The notes: a model not told the origin generated them from the sequence alone. Positions 47,504 to 59,640 are shown, counted from the first letter of the stretch. The stretch is 64,000 nt of DNA from Gnetum montanum (GCA_015680685.1 MNCI01008326.1:3401-67400), one strand, 5' to 3'. Numbers and translations: made by a program.

Positions 47504-47621
47504 TCACACATTGTGCTAGCATATTTCACATATTATAAGCTCTCATATGCTATGTTAGCATTTTTCACAACTTGTAAGATCTCACACACTACACTAGCTT
47601 GTTTCATAGCTTGTTTAGGCC
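47504..47621. repeat. Second 39-bp repeat family, three units
   Basis: Units start TCACACATTG (47504), TCATATGCTA (47543) and TCACACACTA (47582); the first two are 39 bases, the last 40. They share a pattern resembling CTAGC...TTTCACA...CTTGTAAG. Confidence 0.75.
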
Positions 47622-47680
47622 TCACATGGTCACAAGCTAGGTTATGAAGCTCTAAAAGCTACCATTCCATGTCAAACACA

Positions 47681-47810
47681 CAATCAACCTAGCCTAGAAT
47701 TTCCATAAGCTACCCCACTAGGTCAGACATGCTATCAAGCTAACTGAGAGTGCTCACATGCTATTATACTAGGCCTTACACGCTATCAAGTTAACCCAAG
47801 ATGCTCACAC
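47681..47810. repeat. 51-bp degenerate repeat, about 2.5 units
   Basis: Starts at 47681, 47732 and 47783 share a CTATCAAGCTAACC-like stretch spaced exactly 51 bases, again a multiple of three. Confidence 0.6.
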
Positions 47811-49644
47811 ATTGTGACATTGGCTCATACATGTTGGAAATGGGGATATTTAGCATTTTGTAACTTATTTGATTTAAAAATCCATTATTTTACTCATTTG
47901 TAACCTATTTTCATTGAATTTTAGCATATTTTGATCATATAATGACCTAAAAAACAAATAATATTATTTATTACATTATTTTTACCTTGTTTGCCTTATT
48001 TGATCTTGTTTTAACATTATTTTATTACCTTATTTTACCTTATTTTACTTTTTTTGACCATATTTTTCTTTATTATTAAATTACTTTCCATTATGTTAAC
48101 ATTGTCTAAGAAGTATGTCATGCAAATACCACTCAGCATACTTATGTTAATATGCAAGATTAAGGTAGAAAGATGTGGGGATAATTTGACCTACCTTTAA
48201 GCCTGAATGGATCCTTCTAGTGATGTGGTTTGACCAAGTTGACCTTAAATGCCTCAACCTAAAGCATAGAAGTATTTTAATTATATAGCTTAATAATCAA
48301 GAATGATCTAACTACTCTTGACCTTGAGGTTAGAAACATCATAGAGGATTCCCTAGTTAAAATATTTATTAGAACCCATAATGGTTATGAGAAAACCCTA
48401 AAACTACTTTCCTCACCTTTATGTTGACTTGCTAATGATATTACCAAATCTCTACAAGAAAATATAAAAACCTTTGCATGTCCCTTATTACAACTAATAT
48501 TGACTTTTTTTCTTTTAGTATTATTAACCTTTGTTCACAGACTTGAGCAAGCATGTCACATTGATGGACCTTGTAGCCTATGGCAAGTGAGAATGCATGA
48601 ACTCCTATCTCTTTTGCATCTGAAATCACTATATAATTTTTCTAAACTTGCAAAGAGTGGAATAAATTTCTTAAGATCTACAAATTATATCTTGTGGTAG
48701 CCTATATTTACTTGTAATATCATGTACCTCTTGTAATTGCATGAACTCTTCAGTTTGCTTCCTTATTTTTTTGAAGCTGTGCTTATAGGATGATCCTAAA
48801 TTCATCCTAGAGGTATGACTCATCATAGTGGTTATTTACCACATGATCTCAATACATGAGATTTTACTAGCTTATTTGGCCTTATCAATAATGCTTACCC
48901 ATATCACTCGCTACCACTTCTGAGCCATAGCCCCATAACTAAGCTTTAGCCCTCCTTACCTTGCTAGAAATGAAAACCTATGTTTGATACTCATGTACTA
49001 TGGACATGTGACATTTTTAACATGCTTAACCATAAATTCATTGAATCTCAAAATATTTCATTCAATGAGAAAATAAAAATTCAGCCTTGGTAATGAAACC
49101 TAATGAATTTCAATTTTGAAAAACGAAGAAATACTAAGAAAGCCAAGAGTCCAATGTAGCCTAAAGTTAAGCAAATTAATGACTCTAAAAAATTGGGGAA
49201 GGAATTCCAAGAAATCAAAGAGCCAAAATTAGTCTAAAAAAAAGTAAAAAATGGCTCAAAAAATGATGAGACAAGTGGCCAAAGAAGCTCATGATGAAGC
49301 ACTGGTTTCATCAAATCTAAGCACACGTAACCAGTGAATATTAAGCACAAGGTATGAAGACCTCATCAACTAGTAGAACATGTCATTTCTATGCCATATC
49401 CATGATGTTAACATAATTGAAAATTTTAATTAGTCCATGTAACCATTGTTCTATAACCATTGTATAGACTACCACATTCTAGATTCTTATCATCTCGTTG
49501 TGATCTTATTTTAGCATCATGAGAACTCTGCATAATTTAGCAACTACAGAATCAAGTGTGGAGAAAGAGCATTGGTGATGAATTCGTGATGATGTTTTGC
49601 ATTATTTGTTGATATCTTTCAGGTCAATCCTCAAAACATCAAAA
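47811..49644. other. 3' internal region of H, no gene recognised
   Basis: AT-rich. No conserved motif. A purine-rich run (AAAAAAGAGA) just before 49650 could be the polypurine tract of H. Confidence 0.45.
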
Positions 49645-50625
49645 AAGAGAATCCAATGAAACACCCCAAAGAAAAATTCATCAATGAACAGAGAGCCTAG
49701 TAGCTATATTTAACTGTAATTTTGAACAAATTCAAGAGCATGAATAGTTATCTTGTTTTCCCATAAAAAATGCTACCTTTTTTCCTAGTTTTGGAAAAAA
49801 TTTATGGATCATTTTTAACAAGTAAAATGAAATTCATGGCAAATGTTGTCAAACAAGCTATGAATTTCATTATGTGAGTGTATTTGAGCTCAAAAGTTAA
49901 AAACACTATCATGTGTGGCACAAAAGGTTAAAAAGATGGTGGACAACACACTACAATTTTTGCCCATCAAAATAGTTAAACACACTATGAAATTATCTAG
50001 GAATCTTTGCAAAAATTGATCAACATAGTAATGGCAAATGGTGGCCTCTAAAAATAAGAATCAAAACCATTTTTATGAACTTTTGAATCATTTTAAATTT
50101 CTCCAAAACTAGAGACTTTTTGAGAAAATCTAAGAGTTTAGGAACATTTTTTATTCCAACACTGATCTTCATGAGCACTAAGATCCTATTGTAGTGACAT
50201 CTAGAAGTGGATTGAGCAAATTAGATACATTTGGGAGAATTGTGTAATATAGACCACCCATCCATAAGCCAGATATTCAACACCATTTTTTACAGACCTA
50301 TAAAACATTCATAGTTTCACAATTTATATCCTATCATCATTATAATTTATAATTAATATAGATTTTATATTTTTTTTAGTCATACTTTCTATCATTTTCA
50401 ATATCATTTTTCATTCTCACTCACTGATCTAGTGTTGAATCTACATTCAAATGTTTTTGCTAATTTTCATATATTCCATTCAATAATAGATTTTCCAAGT
50501 CCTTAAGTGATCAACAAGACTCCCTAAGACACCCTAGATCCTTTTTAGGCCCATGGATCATAGGGCTAAAACTATTTCACATGGATTCTTTTAGTTTTAT
50601 AGCACTATTTTTTTCCATTCTTACA
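49645..50625 (+). mobile_element. 3' LTR of element H
   Basis: Pairs with 41131-42093. The first bases are decayed (AATCCAATGAAAC against CATCCTTATTGAAAC); it ends near CATTCTTACA. Confidence 0.7.
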
Positions 50626-52289
50626 CCTATGATAGACAATTATTGGTTTTAGCATTAAAAACATTGTTACATTAAAACTTTGACTGAATCTTAAAACATC
50701 TTTAGTTTACATTAGTCTCATATCAAAACTTGATAAAATTTTATATGTTATCTATTGACTCATAATTCTTCACTCTGACATTCTACATTAAATATATAGC
50801 TTTGACATAGGACGTTCTCTTATGCTTCTAGTACATAGATGTTTGGCAAAACTATCTATGTTAAAAATCCTACATTTTTACACACTATGGAAACTTAATG
50901 ATCAAACTGTGATGTTTTGCATCAAAACACAACTTGACATAGATGTCAGATTAACATAGACATGAGGAAAATACATTTGTAACTTCGATGTTTAGTGTTT
51001 ATCTACTTTGACATGGGATGGTGTTCTATGTTTCTTATATGATGTTTAACAAAAATTTACAAATTCTAAATCCTAGCTCATAAACTTTAACATTGTATGT
51101 TAAAATGTACTTTGATACATGACATTATCTTATCCCTTTTCAATACTTAAGTGTTTGGTGATAGTGCCCTCACACCAAAATCTCGCTTCATGTTCTTCAT
51201 AAGGAAAAAACTGCAAAATCATATTTTCCTAAAATTTAAAAAAACCACTGTGAATTTTCTCATGAAAACATCAATTTAATTTTCTTTTATTGATACTATC
51301 TAATTCATATGATAAATTTACCTTAAAATGATGCAAAATTATAAAATTTCTTACCCTAGCTACATTGTTGTTTGATACACTAGAAGTGAAAATTTATGAT
51401 TTCACTTTGTTTAACCAAGTACATCTCAAAAAAATTCTATATTTTTGATGCATTTTCTACACATCATCAAACTAAGCTAGAAAATTAATTCATGCATATG
51501 ATTTCTAGTAGCAAATCTAGAAGTCTCTAAAAGACCGTAAAACTGAAGTTATGCAATGGGGTTCTTGGTTCCCACCATAAAATCAAATCAAGAGCTTTAA
51601 TATATGGTTAAAAATCATTGTAAAATACTAAATGATATCAAATTCAATCCTAGCATTATATGTAGCTAGCAAATTCTTCTAAAAATTTAAAATTCAAACA
51701 TGGGTATTTTGGTAGAAAATCACATGACAATAAAAATTTATAGAAATTAATAACTAGGATTTGGGAAACTTACATATGAGTCTTAGGGGGCAGTGTTTAT
51801 CATTAAGGTAATCCCATGATGTTGTTGGATCCACCTATAATTTCTTTCTTGTTGTTACTACTAGTTGCCATGATGCTTTCTTATCATTTTCTTCGCTATT
51901 GTGTTCACTTACCTGTACTTCGATTCTCAAGTGCTCTTAATATAAATAAAAGCTTTCTTACCTAACATTCCTTTTGTTGTTGCTTTTATATCTTTGAAAC
52001 AACTTCCACCTTAGGAATTTTTCTACTCATGAACTTTTGACTTTACTTAGGTTAAATTTTGACATTTTCGTTTTTAGATGGTAAATCTAAGTTTTTGATT
52101 CTAGCCTAAATGAAAATGATTGGCTATCTAGATACTCTACTTCAACACTTGATCTTTGATCATCATACAAGCTAGATATGTAGGATTATAGCTCTTACAT
52201 TTGGTCTAGACTAGGCATGTCATTGTATTTCAAACCTATTAAGTAAAAGGTTAGAAAAATTCCTTGCACTAGAACTCTTACTATAAAAC
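50626..52289. other. Unassigned AT-rich stretch right of element H
   Basis: Phrases like ACTTTGACATGGGATG recur at about 50802, 51010 and 51110 without a fixed period. No gene or LTR could be placed. Confidence 0.4.
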
Positions 52290-52846
52290 AAGAAATTACT
52301 AAAATCTACAATGTTAGATTCATTTTTCCTATCAAATATTTTGATTAGATTTCTAATATAATTCTAGTTCCCAAAAGGAATGGTGACTTCTGCATATGCA
52401 TTAACTTTTAAGACCTTAACAAGGTCACACTTAAGGATGACTTTTCTTTATCTAACATTGAGTATCTTATTGAATCTATTTCTATCCATGGTCTTCTATC
52501 CATTATTGATGAATTTCTTAGTTACAGCCAAATCTAGATAAATTTAGAGCACTGACAATAAGTCACTTTCATGACTCATTCAAAAACATTTTAATACACT
52601 AAAATGGCCTTTAGTTGTAATAGTGTTTGAGCTACTTATCAAAGAGCTATTCCCTTCATTTTAAATGACATGATGTCAAAATAGTTAATGACTATGTTGA
52701 CAATTTGGCCATTAGTATGCCTTAGCAACTTGTCATTATTCTAGCTTAGACTAAGTTCTAATTTGTTGTGACAAGTTTAACCTACATCTCAATTTCAAGA
52801 ACTGCATTTTTGGGGTCTTCCTGAGTAAGATGTTAGGTTAATGTAA
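52290..52846 (+). pseudogene. Reverse transcriptase fragment, Tat-like, + strand
   Basis: The + strand reads IYNVRFIFPIKYFD, ISNIILVPKRNGDFCICINF, DLNKVTLKDDFSLSNIEYLI, ESISIHGLLSIIDEFLSYSQ, ATYQRAIPFILNDMMSK, then VNDYVDNLAISM. The catalytic box is YVDN (52693-52704) instead of YVDD. The A-T-Y-Q-R-A and F-x-x-D-M-M wording follows Tat-type RTs. It ends abruptly at LTR J (52847), which interrupts it. Confidence 0.8.
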
Positions 52847-53341
52847 TGTCACATCCCTTTTTAAGGTTGAAATTGTATTATTAAGCATGCAATTAATCTT
52901 TGAAAGGGATGCCTTGTTATGAGGAGTTGTAACTATTCACAGTACTTCTAAGGAAATGTTTTGATATGTGACATTTAAGCCCAAGCTTAGAGGTCATATT
53001 AGCATGGAGTTGTGATGCTAGATTGGTAAGTGACAAGATCTAGGTAAAGTGGGACAAGAATGAACTACTCAACCCTTCGGTCTAATGGCCTAAGTATGGT
53101 GGTAGTGCTAGATTATCTCTAAGGTCTTAAGTGTTACATGAAAATAACCCAAAATTGTTGATAGGGTACTTAACCAACAATTCCATTAATAAATTTTCAC
53201 TATTTTTATTTTTTGATTACTTCAATCTTCTTTTTCCATTATTATATAAGTTAACAAGTGATCTAAATTATCTCTATGCAACATGACAATTTTACACTAT
53301 TAATGATTGTATTCATCGATATCTAGGAATGGGATATCACA
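52847..53341 (+). mobile_element. LTR J (495 bp), start of a + strand element
   Basis: Bounded by TGTCACATCCC and GGGATATCACA, which are imperfect inverted ends of the kind seen on plant LTRs. A tRNA-Met type primer site follows. No second copy was found in the window, so the rest of the element is deleted or has decayed beyond recognition. Confidence 0.65.
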
Positions 53342-53343
53342 TT

Positions 53344-53361
53344 TGGTATTGAAGTAAACCA
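53344..53361 (+). promoter_or_regulatory. Initiator tRNA-Met type primer site of J
   Basis: TGGTATTGAAGTAAACC follows the LTR end after two bases; the consensus is TGGTATCAGAGC. Confidence 0.6.
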
Positions 53362-54025
53362 TGATTCAAGAGCTGAAGTAAAAGAAAAAGGAAAAAAAAT
53401 TATGAAATTATGATTATTAATATAAGAAAGGGATACATCATGAAGAGGGAAAATTAAAATAGTGGACACAAAGAAAACTAAGCATTCAATTTGAAAAATT
53501 GAAGGAGATCTTTGTCAAATTTGGATTGGATCTCATGTGCTTACTTGACGGCATTATCCTTATCAAGTACATGTTGACATCCAATCACATCGTCATAGAG
53601 TTATCTAATGTATTTTGTGATACTTTTGGTAGTAGCCATCCCTTGTTGAGCCTTCACAAGTTCAAATTCCAATAAGCTAACTTGAAGAACTTATTGTATC
53701 ACATCTTTCTACCATTCCTTCTCCTTTATCTATATGCATAATATTAGGGCTATAAGTATTAAAAAATAAAAAAATAAAAAAAATAAATAAGATAGGTTTT
53801 TTTCTTACAAAATGCCAATCATTTTTAATTTGAAGTATTCACTCATGATTCAGCAAGTGTCAAGCCAATCAAGTAGCACTCTCCAGTTCTCCTAAGATTT
53901 TTTTAAAGATTTTTAGTAACCTCTAGAGAACCATCAGAGATGGCATGAGAAATTAATGAAAAAACCTACACCAAGTCATAATTGCTTTTGAATTCATAGG
54001 ATTTTGACTCTCTTAAGTGATATAA
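53362..54025. other. Region after LTR J, no gene recognised
   Basis: Expected to be the leader and gag of J, but no Gag motif is visible on the + strand. The minus strand has weak coding character at 53480-53640 (GMATTKSITKYIR) of unknown origin. An A-rich simple stretch lies at 53758-53792. Confidence 0.4.
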
Positions 54026-54204
54026 CTTCTTACAAATAGTGTAGAGCATTCTTTGCAATACAATCACTTAGACTCTTAAGAAGAGAAAATTTCTCCTTTG
54101 CAATAACTTGCATGTATAGCTTCTTACAAATAGAGTGTGGAGCATTCTTTGCAATACAATCACTTAGACTTTGAAGAAGAGAAAATTTCTCCTTTGCAAT
54201 AACT
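54026..54204. repeat. Tandem duplication of about 95 bp
   Basis: CTTCTTACAAATAG at 54026 and 54120, then GAGCATTCTTTGCAATACAA and TTTCTCCTTTGCAATAACT in both units, with only a few differences and a 2-base indel. Confidence 0.9.
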
Positions 54205-56166
54205 ACCATCTATCCTAAGAAGTAGAATGAACCCTTTATAGTAACTAGGAAAGTAACACTAATAGAAAAGGATCCAAAAATAGAGAACATTGATATGGCT
54301 TATTTTCCCCTAAATAGCATGGAACACATCATTAGAGTTACCCATGGAGACTACACTTAAGGAGATTTTGGAAATCAAATCATAGTCTATTTAGAACTCG
54401 ACTCACATGAAGAATCTCTCTCCAACTCTTGGATAAGTTACCCTTGATCCAAAAACACCTGCAATACAAAAGTGAAAGTAACATAAGGAAAGAAAAAAGG
54501 AGAAGTATTAAAAGACCTTATAATTAATAACTATTAGTTAAGCTACCTTTAGCTCTTTTCCTTTTCCTTTTTCTTATAACTACTAGAACCCTATTTTGTG
54601 TATTATTTCTAATCAAAAATCAACAATAATATATTTTTATATATAACGATACTATGTATTTTATGATAAAACCTTAGAAATAAGTTCTATTAATATCATA
54701 TCATCATTTCCTAGAGTTATTTTCTTAGCATCTTCCCCTTGTTTAAGCTACAACCTAGAGTGCATAATCACATAATTATCATAAAGATAAATAATCAATA
54801 AATAAGAAAAATAAAAATAAAAATAAATATTTTATACCTTATGAAATTCCTCTAGATTGTAAACCTATGTGAAAGCTTCTTCACCTCTTTTGGAACCTTC
54901 AATTTGAGTCCTCACAACGTTTTTCTTTTTCAAGAAACTTAAGGTATAGATGAGGATTATACTAATGAAGGATATTGGTAGGAGAATCATAAATTAAGAT
55001 TAAGGTAATCATTAAAGGTACATATCATATGATATAAGGTTTTTTTAGGTTCATCTTAGTGGTAAATTCAAGCTCCATGGCAAGGAATAAAGCAAAAAAA
55101 GAAGAGGACTAATCATACAACCTACTACTTTTAGCACCACGATGAAGGTAGATTACATAAGAAGTAACATGGGAAGACTAAACATTCTACAAAAACTTAC
55201 TCTTTACAAACATACATACTTGAAAATTGATCTTTTCATTAAAATCAAGTTCATAAAACTTCTTTTCAATAAGAGTAGAATGAGAAAAATAATCAAACAT
55301 TTCTTTTTTACAAAAAGCTTTAAATTCAAATGATTACATACGAGGTTCAAAAGGATTTTTTTCCACTATGAAAAACCAAAATAGATCAAATATGAGTATG
55401 AGTAATCACTAGACTTTTGAAAGCCATTTTTAATAGAGATATTTCCTAGAGATAGTAAATATTACACTAGTTTATTATGATATCCTTTCAATGAGCAGTC
55501 TTAAGAATGGAAAAACTAGTAACTCCAATAACTTAGAAGTTTTGAGATACTCAAAACTATCAACGTTTAAAAAACTAAAAACCATATCAGTAGCCTCAAC
55601 CACATTCTTCTAATGTAAAATAATAGAAATAGACCCATAATGACCTAAGGTGGTGGAAGAAGCTTAACTAGGATGCTTTCAAAGAGCCATGCCACAACTT
55701 GCTATGTTTAAGAAATCTCTCTACAACTTCTATGCTAAAAGATTGTTTTGAAAAGGATGGATAATAGGCATCCCTTCCCATAAAGTTATACAAAAAATTT
55801 GAAAATACTGGTAATATTTAAAGATACAACTAATGAGAGAAAAGCATAGTTACAATTTATGTTAAGATGTAGTTAATCATTAGTTAGTTTTTAAATAATG
55901 ATAATTTTTCATGATTTGATGATTAAAAATTCTAGCAAACTAGATTTATCATAAGTCTAACATGTAGTACTATCCAAGATGATTCCAACAGTACCAATTT
56001 TATCAAAATATGACTTATAGTTTATGATATATCGCATTTCTTGGTAAGTGTGTTGTTAATTAAAATTTACAATTTTTGACTTTAGAAAAGTGAACATTAA
56101 ATTTAATTTTTATTATTTCATTAATTTTTATTAATTTTTTTAATTTTAATTTTCAAAAATATCAAT
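54205..56166. other. AT-rich stretch, nothing recognised
   Basis: Contains a simple AATAAATAAG/AAAATA run near 54785-54830. No coding, LTR or RNA feature could be supported. Confidence 0.45.
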
Positions 56167-56227
56167 GTTTGGAGTCAAACCCATGACCTTCTCATTACAA
56201 AGCCTAACTCTTAACCCATCTCTTGCT
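56167..56227 (-). tRNA. tRNA-like relic (possible tRNA-derived SINE head)
   Basis: On the minus strand GATGGGTTAAGAGTTAGGC recalls an A box, GCTTTGTAATGAGAAGGTC an anticodon arm with TGT (threonine-like), and GGGTTTGACTCC (56171-56182) a B box. Acceptor stems do not pair, so it is a pseudogene or a SINE head, not a working tRNA. AT-rich sequence follows downstream on that strand. Confidence 0.35.
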
Positions 56228-56339
56228 AAAAACCTGAGCAACTTGCTAGGTTGTATTAAATTATGAACATTTTAATATTTAATAATAATTATTAAATTTT
56301 TATTCTAAAAAATTTCTCCTTGTTGATAGAATAAGTAGT

Positions 56340-56771
56340 CATATTTTTACATGGTTGGGCCTTGAAGCCTAGCTGTGCAGCATCACAACAGGCCATTGTT
56401 GCTGGCACACTGTATTTGTGCAACCGACCTATCACACCATTGTGCAGTGGGGTCTTGTGACTCGATTATATAGTGGTATGATTGGCCATGTTGCAAAACG
56501 ATCATTGTGTAGCCATAATGTAATGGCAATCCTTCTGTACCCTCATGGCTACATTTCACTTCTATCCTCGTGCACATGCAAACTTACCAATGGTAGAAAT
56601 CCTCACGTGCATTCTACTATAGCCTACTCCTACACATCCTTCTATGGTCCTTCTATGATCCTAATGTGCTTCACACCCTGCTCCTATGTACCTTACTATG
56701 TCCATGCCTTCATAATTCTTCTATGGTATTCTTACCCACCAATGAACATCATCGAGATTGTAAAATCTTGC
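56340..56771. other. Less AT-rich stretch, origin unknown
   Basis: Noticeably richer in G and C than its neighbours, with repeated TGTGCA/TTGTGC words. The + strand is open from 56418 to 56780, but the translation resembles no known family and has no supporting context. Confidence 0.3.
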
Positions 56772-56946
56772 CTCCTGTAGAGCTTGGATGAACACTCCTA
56801 GAGTAATAAAATCATACCTCCCATAGAGTGCCAAAAGATACTTTTAGTGCTATAAATTCCTACCTTCCCTAAAGTATCGATGGACACAAAAAATGCCATA
56901 AAATCTTTATTCACCTAAAGTACTGATGGATACCATTGGTAGCACC
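56772..56946. repeat. 46-bp degenerate tandem repeat, about four units
   Basis: Units begin CTCCTGTAGAG (56772), CTCCCATAGAG (56818), CTTCCCTAAAG (56864) and CACCTAAAG (56912), with 46, 46 and 48 base spacing. Each holds a GATGGACAC-like and an ATAAAATC-like word. Confidence 0.75.
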
Positions 56947-57848
56947 AACATGCCTCCTTAGCAAGTTTAACAACAAAAAAAAATTTCTAACGATTAGTGA
57001 AAAAATATAATTTTTTTCATCAATTAATAAAAATTTCAAATATATTAAAAAAATGTAATAAAATCTAGATTTCAAAACTTGAAGAAAATTTTCAAAAGCT
57101 AAATTTTCTGGGTTAATAGTAACTAGGATAAAAATTCCATCATTGAGTGTGCTCATCTTGGAGTAATATTGGGATGTGTGATTTCTTGGGAAGTCTTGAT
57201 TTGCATGAAATATTTTTCAAGTTTAAATGATCATAATTTGTAATTTCAAAGTCTGATTTCAAGAAAACAAGAGTCATTTCCAATTGATTAAAACCTTTCA
57301 ATACAATGAAATAGTTAGACTCAAGCTATAGAAGATAAAAAATTAGTTTTTAAAGTTATTATTTAGCCCTCTAGAACATTATAAAGCCTGATTGGAAATC
57401 TAACAAATGGAATATTCTTTTAATTAATTAGAGTCTTTTGTGACTAGTTAGGACTTTAGGAAGAGAAAATTCATTAATGAAAGTTTTAACCTCTTTTACA
57501 ACTAATTAACCATGAATTAACTAATAAAAAGGTCCATAGGGACTAAAGAAAGATCACCTTGCCTTATTTCCTTGACTTATCAACGTCTAGAGCCTAGAGA
57601 GTGCATTTGAGGACAATGGAGTCCAAAGTCAATTATTGAATTAATGCCCTTGAACACTAGATTAATGAAATTATAGATGTCTAATTTATATTTATCAAGC
57701 CAAGAACATTTAGAGATAGTATATTTATATTTAAGGAAAATTATGGAAACATGGTGAAATAGAATAAGTTCTCAAGGATTAATTGCTCAACATCTATCAA
57801 ATTTTTTTTAAAAAAATAATTTTTAGATTCCTTTATAAAGAAACTTAG
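56947..57848. other. AT-rich stretch left of element C
   Basis: Nothing recognised on either strand. Confidence 0.45.
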
Positions 57849-58816
57849 TGATGAATGGTGGGTATGCCCTACACCCAACCATACAAATTACAAGTGTTCA
57901 TGCATGATCCAATTGAATGCCATTGATGGGACTAGTTGTGGCATCTATATCATTATGCCTTGATCGTAGTTCACTATCTTCCCACTTGGACTAGTGGTAG
58001 CTTTGTCATGTATGATTTAGTCCAAAGTAAGGCATATATGATAACTAATGTTATTATGGCCTTATACTACTCCTAATGATAATAAAGAAATCAATTATTT
58101 AAACTAATTAACAATAGAAACTAAAGTCTAAACTAGCCTATGGGCGATAAATGTCCATTCCCAACTTGCCATACACATCCTCAGCCCATGTATCCACTAC
58201 TGGGTGAACCAAGTAATAATGTTGCTACGATTACCAAGCAAATACATTTTTATGCTTGAAACTGGTTGCACTCATTTAGCCAATTCATTAACATGCATAG
58301 AAATGTAAATATTAACTAAGTACATGGAATATAAATTGCATTAAAAGTAAATTTAATTTAAGTCAAAGTGTTGCAATGAATAAGAATCAATATCGATCTT
58401 ATTGCTATTCATGAAATATGTCTAGGTACATTACCACTCAAATAAGATGCTGTACAACTAACTCATATCCCCACTACATGCACTCACTAATTATTCTCTA
58501 AGACTACAAAATAAAAATGCAAGAGTTTAGCTATGTTTTTGACAAAAGAATGCCAATACACGGTGAGAGCATGCATATTTATATGAAAAAATAGACACTA
58601 CATTGATATGGTTGTGTTAATGCATCATTTCATGCATCAACGAGGCCTAGTTGATAAGCTTAGTCAATGTAGCTACTTCAAAGTGGTTGTGTCGAAGTAG
58701 CTACATCGAGGTAGTTGCATTGAAGCAACTACATTGAGGTAGTTACATCAAGGTAGCTACATCGAAGCAGTTTTCTCAAAGTGGATAGATTGACATAACC
58801 AACTAATGCCTCATCA
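57849..58816 (-). mobile_element. 3' LTR of element C
   Basis: TGATGAATGGTGGG to TGCCTCATCA. It is longer than the LTRs of A and B because of a 14-bp repeat in U3. TATA-like CATATAAATA on the minus strand at 58576-58585. It aligns with 63474-64000 over the part present, for example GGGACTAGTTGTGG. Confidence 0.85.
58669..58794. repeat. 14-bp minisatellite in the LTR U3 of C, nine units
   Basis: Nine consecutive 14-base units modelled on GTAGCTACATCGAG (for example GTAGTTGCATTGAA and GTAGTTACATCAAG), upstream of the TATA box on the minus strand. Confidence 0.9.
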
Positions 58817-58830
58817 TACCCCCATAATTG
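58817..58830 (-). promoter_or_regulatory. Polypurine tract of element C
   Basis: The minus strand reads CAATTATGGGGGTA directly before TGATGAGG at the LTR border. Confidence 0.75.
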
Positions 58831-59059
58831 AATAAAAACTCATCCTTGAGTTCACAATATAGGATCAAGCTTTCTTTACAAAAACTTAGGAATGATGAGA
58901 TTATTAACTTAAGCTAACTACTAACTGACTCTGAGTGTTGCATTACAAAATTTAATTTGAGTGGATGCATTACAAAATTACAAAATGACAAAATGACAAA
59001 AATATTGGATAGAAATTACAGATTACAAAATTTACATAGGTCTTTAGAAATCCACTAAA

Positions 59060-59640
59060 GATGATTCTTCTTTTTGCCACTAGTAGTGGTAGACTTCTAA
59101 CCTTGATTGTTATGTTGATGACTCTCTAGTTATGTAGAACATTCTTGAAGGATGGACTAAAATTTGTTCTCATCATTCCATGGATCTAGCAAACATGTGA
59201 TTCTTGAGCTACTATCTTGTATGTGCTACAATTTGTCCATGGGTATATCATTTATTTTTCCCCTCTTAGCTTCATTTTCATGCTTGGAAAAAGACCTTCT
59301 TTCTTACGCTTTCCATTTAGCATCTCGTGTTGTCACCAAAGGATCAACATTAGTTTTGTTAAATTTTCCTTAATAATTAACCCTTTTCAGATCCCTTAGT
59401 TTTTATTTAAGCATAATGTGATGATAGCATACTATGCCCAAGGCTATCAGGTAGCTAAAATCATCAAGCTATTCAAATTATTTCTATCAATTACTATTAG
59501 TTACCACGATGTTTGAAAATAGGATGTTAGAAAAACTTCAAAGTGGACATCCGTAGCCCCAATGACTAATAAGTGTAACTCCTAAAGCACACAAGTTGTT
59601 GACCAATTAAAACCAAAGGTCTAATTCAGAAGATGATCAA
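59060..59640 (-). pseudogene. C-terminal remnant of ORF2 in element C
   Basis: The minus strand reads VDPLVTTRDAKWKA, RRSFSKHENEAKRGKINDIP, then LLDPWNDENKF-SILQECST and KSTTTSGKKKN. This lines up with the A ORF2 C-terminus (QDPWTKEEKLQAILQHHQ, then a basic tail). The N-terminal domain and most of the coiled coil are absent, so C carries an internal deletion here. Confidence 0.6.

Larger units (their letters stand above)
41131..50625 (+). mobile_element. Element H: + strand Ty3/gypsy element, gag and protease remnants only
   Basis: Direct repeats of about 0.97 kb (41131-42093 and 49645-50625) flank 7.5 kb. The + strand carries a gypsy gag core and a protease-linked segment, then about 4.8 kb with no RT or integrase but with several short tandem arrays. 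The LTRs are strongly diverged, so the element is old. No primer site could be read after the 5' LTR. Confidence 0.7.

Noticed and set aside
47127-47810. CRISPR-like array
   Set aside because: Units are contiguous without spacers and the genome is a plant nuclear one.
50790-51130. Possible tandem repeat around ACTTTGACATGGG words
   Set aside because: Spacing is irregular (about 208 then 100 bases) and similarity is too weak to claim an array.
55142-55333. Lys/Ile/Phe-rich open frame on the + strand
   Set aside because: Composition is that of random AT-rich DNA and nothing around it looks coding.
56418-56780. 120-codon open frame on the + strand
   Set aside because: The translation resembles no known protein, and the opposite strand is also open over part of it; it is listed only as a compositional oddity.
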